Assembly (NCBI RefSeq): GCF_004345365.1
Contig: NZ_SLVF01000012.1
Location: 124,001-188,000, forward strand
Source: Kribbella sp. VKM Ac-2568
GTDB taxonomy: Bacteria; Actinomycetota; Actinomycetes; Propionibacteriales; Kribbellaceae
Direction: 5' to 3'
DNA: 64,000 bases
Shown here in pieces: positions 59,701 through 64,000 of this stretch. Below the pieces are notes generated by a model. The model was not told the DNA's origin, ran no database searches, and worked only from the letters and a program-made list of their open reading frames with translations. Both the position numbers and the translations under genes were made by a program. The first letter of the stretch is position 1. Each line of letters begins with the position of its first letter.

Positions 59701-59796
59701 CCTGCGGAAGGCGGGAGAATCGGGAGTTGGCGGGGTGCCGAGCGCCATCCTGGGGATATCACCTCTACCCGGCTCAGACCTCTCCGCGGGATCCGC

Positions 59797-60005
59797 GTAG
59801 CTGCGTTCCTTCCCTGGTCGGGATGGGGTGGGTCAAGAGTCGAAACTTGTTTCGATCCCGAAGGGACGCCGAAGGCGCTCTTGATGCACGCCATCCCGAC
59901 TAGAACACTCACGCAGCGGAGACCGCGAACCACCTCGGCCTATGCCCGGCGGAATCACCCACACGCATGCCGGGGAACCACCGGCTCGGCGCATCGGCGC
60001 ATCGG
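59797..60005 (-). repeat. Right arm of the large inverted repeat, with cloverleaf core
   Basis: Inverted copy of 58620-58815. CTGGTCGGGATGG (59814-59826) pairs with CCATCCCGACTAG (59891-59903); GTCAAGAG (59832-59839) with CTCTTGA (59878-59884); inner hairpins are TCGAAAC-TT-GTTTCGA (59840-59855) and TCCC-GAA-GGGA (59856-59866). Compared with the left arm one hairpin base pair changes on both sides (G-C to A-T), keeping the fold. Confidence 0.8.
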
Positions 60006-60147
60006 CGCACCGGCGTACTGGTCGACGCCGTATCGATGGACCGCGTACTGGCCAACGCGGGGACGCGGGGGAGGCGGGGAGACGTGGACGCGGGGAGGCG
60101 GCGGCCAGGCGGGCCGCCGACCGAGCGGGCCTGCGGGTCGGCAACCT

Positions 60148-60255
60148 GGCGTCGGCGAGCGGGCGGGCCGCGCCCAGGCGTCGGGCAACCTGGCGTCGGC
60201 GAGCGGGCGGGCCGGCAACCAGGCGGTGACCGGGCGTCGGCGAGCGGGCGGGCCG
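60148..60255 (+). repeat. About 42 bp tandem repeat, three copies
   Basis: GGCGTCGGCGAGCGGGCGGG recurs at 60148, 60192 and 60233 (periods 44 and 41), each followed by CC-GC or CCGGC and a CAGGCG-like tail. It lies just upstream of the second ECF42 sigma gene. Confidence 0.75.
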
Positions 60256-60344
60256 GCGCCCAGGCGTCGGTGATTGGGTGGGGCGGCGAGTGGGTGAGCG
60301 GGTGGGCCCGGCGGGGTGGGGTGGGGGTGGGTGATGATGGGGGT

Positions 60345-61550
60345 GTGGAGGGGATTGATGGGTTGTTGCGGGAGTTGACGCCGCAGGTGGTTGGGGTGGT
60401 GGTGCGGCGGTTCGGGGACTTTGCGGCGGCTGAGGATGCTGTGCAGGAGGCGTTGATCGCAGCGGCGCGGACTTGGCCGCGGGATGGGGTGCCTGACAAT
60501 CCGCGCGGGTGGTTGATCCAGGCGGCTTCGCGGCGGTTGATCGACGAGATCCGGCAGGACCAGGCGCGACGGCGCCGGGAGGAGTTGGCGGCGCGGCGTG
60601 AGGTGCCGGCCGAGGAGGTCGAGGAGCAGGACGACACGCTGCGGTTGTTGTTCCTGTGTTGCCACCCCGCCTTGTCGCCCGCGTCCGCGATCGCGTTGAC
60701 GCTCCGCGCGGTCGGCGGCCTGACTACGGCCGAGATCGCGAAGGCGTACCTGGTACCCGAGGCGACCATGGCGCAGCGGATCACCCGGGCCAAGGCACGG
60801 CTCAAGGGGCAGGAGTTCGAGCTGCAGGAGAGCGACGAGCGGTTGCGCCAGGTGCTGCACGTCCTCTACTTGGTCTTCAACGAGGGATACGCGAGCAGCA
60901 GCGGCGCCGAGCTCCAGCGCAGCGACCTCTCCGGAGAGGCGATCCGGCTGACCCGGATGGTGCACCGGTCACTGCCGGAGAACGGCCAGGTAATGGGACT
61001 GCTGGCGTTGATGCTGCTCAACGACGCACGCAGGCGCGCTCGGACCGGCCCCGCGGGTGAGCTGATCCCGCTGGAGGACCAGGACCGTAGCCTGTGGGAC
61101 CGGGAGCTGATCACCGAAGGACTCGCGCTGGCCGTCGACGCGTTCGGACGGCAACCGCTGGGGGAGTATCAGTTGCAGGCCGCGATCGCGGCGCTGCATG
61201 ACGAGGTGGACAAGCCGGAGGACACCGACTGGCCGCAGATCCTCGCGCTGTACGGCCTGCTGGAGGAGCTGTCCGGCAACCCCATGGTGACGGTGAACCG
61301 TGCTATCGCCCTGGCCATGGTGGAAGGACCCGAGGCCGGGCTGAAGCTCCTCGAACCCTTGGACGAGAAGCTCCCGGGGCACTACCGGCTGGACGCGGTA
61401 CGGGGGCATTTCTGGGAGATGCTCGGTGACGACGAGGCCGCCGCGAACCACTTTCGCGCGGCGGCCCGGCGTACGACGAGCCTGCCGGAGCGGGACTATC
61501 TGATCACCAAGGCGGCCGAGGTCAGTGGTGCTGCGCGAAGGCCGCGATGA
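60345..61550 (+). CDS. Second ECF42-type sigma factor with TPR-like extension
   Basis: Protein of 401 residues, close to the factor at 7326-8549. Sigma2 holds FAAAEDAVQEALIAAARTWP; sigma4 holds LTTAEIAKAYLVPEATMAQR. The extension shows VFNEGYASSSGAELQRSDLS and GEYQLQAAIAALHDEVDKPE. I place the start at GTG 60345 (VEGIDGLLRELTPQ), in line with the other copy; GTGs at 60321 and 60327 are possible. Unlike the first copy no DGPF/YCII gene adjoins it; upstream is repeat DNA and downstream a convergent asparaginase overlapping by 29 bp. Confidence 0.92.
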   Translation: MEGIDGLLRELTPQVVGVVVRRFGDFAAAEDAVQEALIAAARTWPRDGVPDNPRGWLIQAASRRLIDEIRQDQARRRREELAARREVPAEEVEEQDDTLRLLFLCCHPALSPASAIALTLRAVGGLTTAEIAKAYLVPEATMAQRITRAKARLKGQEFELQESDERLRQVLHVLYLVFNEGYASSSGAELQRSDLSGEAIRLTRMVHRSLPENGQVMGLLALMLLNDARRRARTGPAGELIPLEDQDRSLWDRELITEGLALAVDAFGRQPLGEYQLQAAIAALHDEVDKPEDTDWPQILALYGLLEELSGNPMVTVNRAIALAMVEGPEAGLKLLEPLDEKLPGHYRLDAVRGHFWEMLGDDEAAANHFRAAARRTTSLPERDYLITKAAEVSGAARRPR

Positions 61551-62505
61551 TCTCGTCGTGACCCTCACCTGTTGCCAAGAGCAACCTTAGGAGCACGCGC
61601 GCCTTGTAGGGGTCGAGGAAGCCGCCGTCGATCAGCCCGCGGCCGAGCAGGTCCGACTCCGACCCGACCGACTTGTAGGTGTGGCGCAGTACCGAACCGC
61701 CGCCCGTCCGCGAGGTGAGCACGACCGGGATGCGTTCGGCAAGTGCGCCGAGGACCGGCGCCAGCGCGGACGGCACGTGCCCGACGCCATACGCGGCGAC
61801 CACCAGGCCTTGGTGCGTGTCAGCCAGACCGTCGAGCAGCAGGCCGTCGTCGTCGAGGGTGACCGTGTAGAGCGCCACTCGCGTCGCGTCGAGGTCCGCG
61901 GGCTCGGCCCGGCCCGGTACGCCGTCCTGCCGGGCGGGGCGGGTGAGGATGCGGACCTGGCCCTCGACCACCTGGCCGATCGATCCGGCGTTGGGTGAGG
62001 CGAACGTCGCAGTACTCGTGCTGTGGGTCTTCCGGACCCAGCGGGCCGCGTGGATCTCGTCGTTGAGGACGACCAGAGCACCGAGGTCGCGGGCGGCGGG
62101 AGAGCAGGCGACCCGGGCGGCGGCTAGCAGGTTCGCCGGGCCGTCGTGGCCGGCCAGCGTCGGGTTGCGCATCGCGCCGGTGAGGACGAACGGGTGGGAG
62201 TGCGGCCAGACCTGGTCGACCACGAACGCCGTCTCCTCCAGGGTGTCCGTGCCCTGGGTGACGACGATGCCGGTGGCGCCGTTGCTGATCGCCTTCGACG
62301 CGGCATCGACGACGTCGAGCATCTTGGCGAGCGTCAGGTTGGCGCTCGCCACCGCCTCCACGTCCTGTACGTCGATCGGCCGGCCGAGATCCGCCAGCCC
62401 GGGCACAGCCGCGGTCAGGTCGGCGCCGGTCAGCCGCCGGACGCCATCGACCGTGTGGCCGGCCATCGCGATGGTGCCGCCGAGGGTGAACAACGCGACG
62501 CTCAC
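61522..62505 (-). CDS. L-asparaginase
   Basis: Hydrolyses L-asparagine to aspartate and ammonia. The 327-residue protein begins VSVALFTLGGTIAMAGHTVD, with the first catalytic Thr in GGTIAM (Thr11). The second site TGIVVTQGTDTLEETAFVVD (Thr/Asp at residues 86-87) and the lysine region are also present. Length fits the bacterial type I/II fold. No signal peptide, so it is probably cytoplasmic. GTG 62505 is chosen with AGAGGA upstream; a longer version to 62565 would run into the XRE gene. It is 43 bp downstream of that regulator and may be in its operon. Confidence 0.93.
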   Translation of the reverse strand: MSVALFTLGGTIAMAGHTVDGVRRLTGADLTAAVPGLADLGRPIDVQDVEAVASANLTLAKMLDVVDAASKAISNGATGIVVTQGTDTLEETAFVVDQVWPHSHPFVLTGAMRNPTLAGHDGPANLLAAARVACSPAARDLGALVVLNDEIHAARWVRKTHSTSTATFASPNAGSIGQVVEGQVRILTRPARQDGVPGRAEPADLDATRVALYTVTLDDDGLLLDGLADTHQGLVVAAYGVGHVPSALAPVLGALAERIPVVLTSRTGGGSVLRHTYKSVGSESDLLGRGLIDGGFLDPYKARVLLRLLLATGEGHDEIIAAFAQHH

Positions 62506-62548
62506 GTGCAGGGTCCTCTCTAATGGTCGACCGCCCGGAAAGCTATCA

Positions 62549-63133
62549 CTACTTGGAGCGAGCACGGACGTGCAGCCGCTCGCCCTGCGGGCCGAACAGG
62601 CAGAGCATCTCGGCCGCTCCAGGCCCGGGGTTGCCGAACCAGTGCGGGACCCTCGTGTCGAACTCCGCCACCTCGCCCTCGAGCAGGACGATGTCGCGGT
62701 CGCCCAGCACCAGCCGGATCCGGCCGGACAGCACGTAGATCCAGTCGTAGCCCTCGTGGGTCCGCTGGTCCGGCTCGCCGCCCGGCCAGCCCTCCGGCAC
62801 GATCTGCTTGTACGCCTGGAGCCCGCCAGGCCGTCGGCTCAGCGGGATCATCGTCGCGCCGTGGTGCCGGATCGGCTTCGCGTGGATGCGGGGATCACCG
62901 GTCGGGGGCGCGTCCACCAGTTCGTCCAGCTGGACTTGGTGCGCCCGGGCCAGCGGCAGCAGCAGTTCCAGCGTCGGGCGGCGCTGCCCCGCCTCCAGCC
63001 GGGACAGCGTGCTCACCGAGATCCCGGTGGACGCGGACAGCTGGGCGAGCGTCGTACCGCGCTCCAGCCGCAGTGACCGCAACCTCGGGCCGACCGCTTC
63101 CAGGACGTCGTCAAAGGGATCCACGGTTGCCAT
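62549..63133 (-). CDS. XRE-family regulator with C-terminal cupin domain
   Basis: Protein of 194 residues starting MATVDPFDDVLEAVGPRLRS at ATG 63133. Residues 15-70 are a Cro/C1-type HTH (LERGTTLAQLSASTGISVST, LSRLEAGQRRPTLELLLPLA). Residues 110-190 are a cupin beta-barrel (GYDWIYVLSGRIRLVLGDRD, EGEVAEFDTRVPHWFGNPGP). Such proteins sense small molecules and often control the divergent gene. Here that gene is a thioredoxin-reductase-like flavoprotein, and a perfect inverted repeat covers the start codon. Confidence 0.92.
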   Translation of the reverse strand: MATVDPFDDVLEAVGPRLRSLRLERGTTLAQLSASTGISVSTLSRLEAGQRRPTLELLLPLARAHQVQLDELVDAPPTGDPRIHAKPIRHHGATMIPLSRRPGGLQAYKQIVPEGWPGGEPDQRTHEGYDWIYVLSGRIRLVLGDRDIVLLEGEVAEFDTRVPHWFGNPGPGAAEMLCLFGPQGERLHVRARSK

Positions 63134-63141
63134 CTTGGCAA
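63127..63141. promoter_or_regulatory. Probable XRE-cupin operator
   Basis: TTGCCA-TCT-TGGCAA (arms 63127-63132 and 63136-63141) covers the ATG of the XRE gene and overlaps TTGGCA (63135-63140), which with GAGAAT (63159-63164) forms a candidate promoter for the divergent flavoprotein. A repressor bound here would block both genes. Confidence 0.55.
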
Positions 63142-63212
63142 ACTTTCTTGTCGTTTTCGAGAATCCGGCGAACTCTGGGGCCAGAGACTGCGGATCGACG
63201 AAGGAGCAAGGG

Positions 63213-64000
63213 ATGGAGAAGTACGACGTGATCGTGGTGGGTGGGGCGGCCGCCGGGCTGAACGGGGCGCTGGCGCTGGTCCGGTCGCGCCGGTCCGTGC
63301 TGGTGATCGACAACGGCACGCCGCGCAACGCGCCGGCCGAGCACGTGCACAACTACCTGAGCCGTGACGGGGTTCCGCCGAGTGAGCTGTACGCGATCGG
63401 CCGCGCCGAGGTCACCGGGTACGGCGGTGAGGTGACCTCCGGCACCGTCACCACGGTCACCCGGCCCACGTCGACCCCCGAGGACGGGTTCGTGGTGGAG
63501 TTGGACGACGGGCGGTCGTTCGGAGCACGCAGGCTGTTGGTGGCCACCGGCGGCACGGACGTGCTGCCCGACGTACCGGGGCTGGCCGAGCGGTTCGGGC
63601 GCGACGTATTGCACTGTCCGTATTGCCACGGATGGGAGGTGCGCGACCAGGCGATCGGCGTACTGGCCACCGGTGGGATGGCGATCCACCAGGCGATGCT
63701 GTTCCGGCAGTTGAGCGACGACGTGACGCTGTTCCTGCACACCGGGCCGACGCCGTCCGACGAGCAGTGGGAGGAGCTCGCAGCCCGCGGGATCTCGGTA
63801 GTCGAAGGACGGGTCGAGGCCGTGGAAGTGACGGACGACAAGCTCACCGGCGTACGGCTGGAAGGCGGGAAGGTCATCCCGCGCCAGGCCCTGGCGGTGC
63901 AGTCGGTGGTGCGGGCACGGGTCGACTTCCTGGCCGAACTCGGGCTCAAAGCGGTCGACCAGGAGTTCGGCGACGTGTACCTCGGCACTGCGGTTCAGGC
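63213..64000 (+). CDS. Thioredoxin-reductase-like FAD oxidoreductase, 3' end outside window
   Basis: The frame opens at ATG 63213 (AAGGAGCAAGGG just upstream) and is still open at the window end, giving 262 complete codons. It reads MEKYDVIVVGGAAAGLNGAL at the FAD-binding start, then LVIDNGTPRNAPAEHVHNYL. The middle holds RLLVATGGTDVLPDVPGL and the redox motif VLHCPYCHGWEVRDQAIGVL with a CxxC pair. The thioredoxin reductase fold is clear, but the HCPYCHGWE variant belongs to small-molecule disulfide or unknown oxidoreductases rather than TrxB. Divergent from the XRE-cupin regulator that probably controls it. Confidence 0.92.
   Translation, partial: MEKYDVIVVGGAAAGLNGALALVRSRRSVLVIDNGTPRNAPAEHVHNYLSRDGVPPSELYAIGRAEVTGYGGEVTSGTVTTVTRPTSTPEDGFVVELDDGRSFGARRLLVATGGTDVLPDVPGLAERFGRDVLHCPYCHGWEVRDQAIGVLATGGMAIHQAMLFRQLSDDVTLFLHTGPTPSDEQWEELAARGISVVEGRVEAVEVTDDKLTGVRLEGGKVIPRQALAVQSVVRARVDFLAELGLKAVDQEFGDVYLGTAVQ

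Larger units (their letters stand above)
58206..60344. other. 2.1 kb repeat-rich gap without convincing genes
   Basis: From left to right: an AT-richer tract (58224-58560) with the globin promoter; the left copy of a large inverted repeat (58620-58815); a region with long hairpins (59106-59159, 59207-59261) and a 44 bp direct repeat (59343, 59417); a tandem array of 25-30 bp units (59525-59700); the right inverted copy (59797-60005); and a 42 bp tandem array (60148-60255). Frames here translate to Pro/Arg/Gly/Ser repeats that simply mirror the DNA repeats. No transposase or tRNA was found. Confidence 0.75.

Noticed and set aside
59379..59933. Pro/Ser-rich reverse frames in the repeat gap
   Set aside because: They follow the 25-30 bp array and change character with every unit; no start signal.
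1..64000. tRNA, rRNA or phage attachment sites
   Set aside because: No cloverleaf tRNA with conserved T-loop, no rRNA stretch and no integrase were recognised; a covariance search was not possible.

Overview
The window reads as the chromosome of a high-GC Gram-positive bacterium (Actinomycetota). The order of housekeeping genes (ddl, DUF3515 lipoprotein, Lrp-type domain, thiL, thiD, rpmB, DAK2 protein, recG, rsmD, coaD, DUF177, rpmF, rnc, mutM, smc, ftsY), the many GTG/TTG starts, the Tat and lipobox signals and the GC-rich codon use fit the Propionibacteriales. Kribbella is my best guess, from general resemblance only. No rRNA, tRNA, CRISPR array, phage or transposase gene was seen.

Layout. 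1-4094: the end of an SMP-30-like gene, then a DeoR-type regulator between two paralogous MFS transporters, with a clear operator palindrome. 4173-5887: a trans-sulfuration PLP enzyme and a TetR regulator. 6164-12580: ddl, an ECF42 sigma factor with its DGPF/YCII partner, DUF3515, an Lrp ligand domain, thiL, thiD and a DinB-like protein. 12563-23608: an accessory carbohydrate block holding a ROK regulator, a HAD phosphatase, an MFS carrier, a Tat-exported GxGYxYP protein, a second HAD protein, a CUT1 sugar ABC transporter (no ATPase) behind a LacI-type operator, and a Gfo/Idh/MocA-aldo/keto reductase fusion. 23689-38093: the core block from rpmB to smc. It is interrupted by a P-loop kinase/FtsJ-like methyltransferase pair, about 0.9 kb of non-coding repeats (25474-26372), and a 160 bp palindrome wedged between rnc and mutM.

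38238-52647: accessory and respiratory genes between smc and ftsY. They are a TetR-controlled pair of MDR dehydrogenases, a SnoaL-like protein, a PF03640-type lipoprotein with an ECF sigma/anti-sigma pair, a threonine-aldolase-like enzyme, a tiny membrane peptide, a RibD/DHFR-like protein, a BlaI/M56 sensor pair, and cydABDC (cytochrome bd oxidase and its assembly transporter) divergent from blaI. 52691-58205: ftsY, a SAM methyltransferase, NDH-2, and an operon of truncated haemoglobin, flavohaemoglobin and a DivIVA-like protein. CydAB, NDH-2 and the two globins together suggest respiration under low oxygen and nitric oxide stress.

58206-60344: 2.1 kb with no convincing gene. It is built from repeats, including an inverted pair of about 200 bp elements that each contain a cloverleaf-like fold. 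60345-64000: a second ECF42 sigma factor without a visible partner, an L-asparaginase, an XRE-cupin regulator with an operator over its own start, and the 5' part of a divergent thioredoxin-reductase-like flavoprotein that runs off the window.

The strongest unexplained signals are the paired structured repeats at 58.6/59.9 kb, the mutM-leader palindrome, the repeat mosaic at 25.6-26.2 kb (which shares a word with the 59.3 kb region), and an octamer (GTACTGCG) far commoner than base composition predicts.
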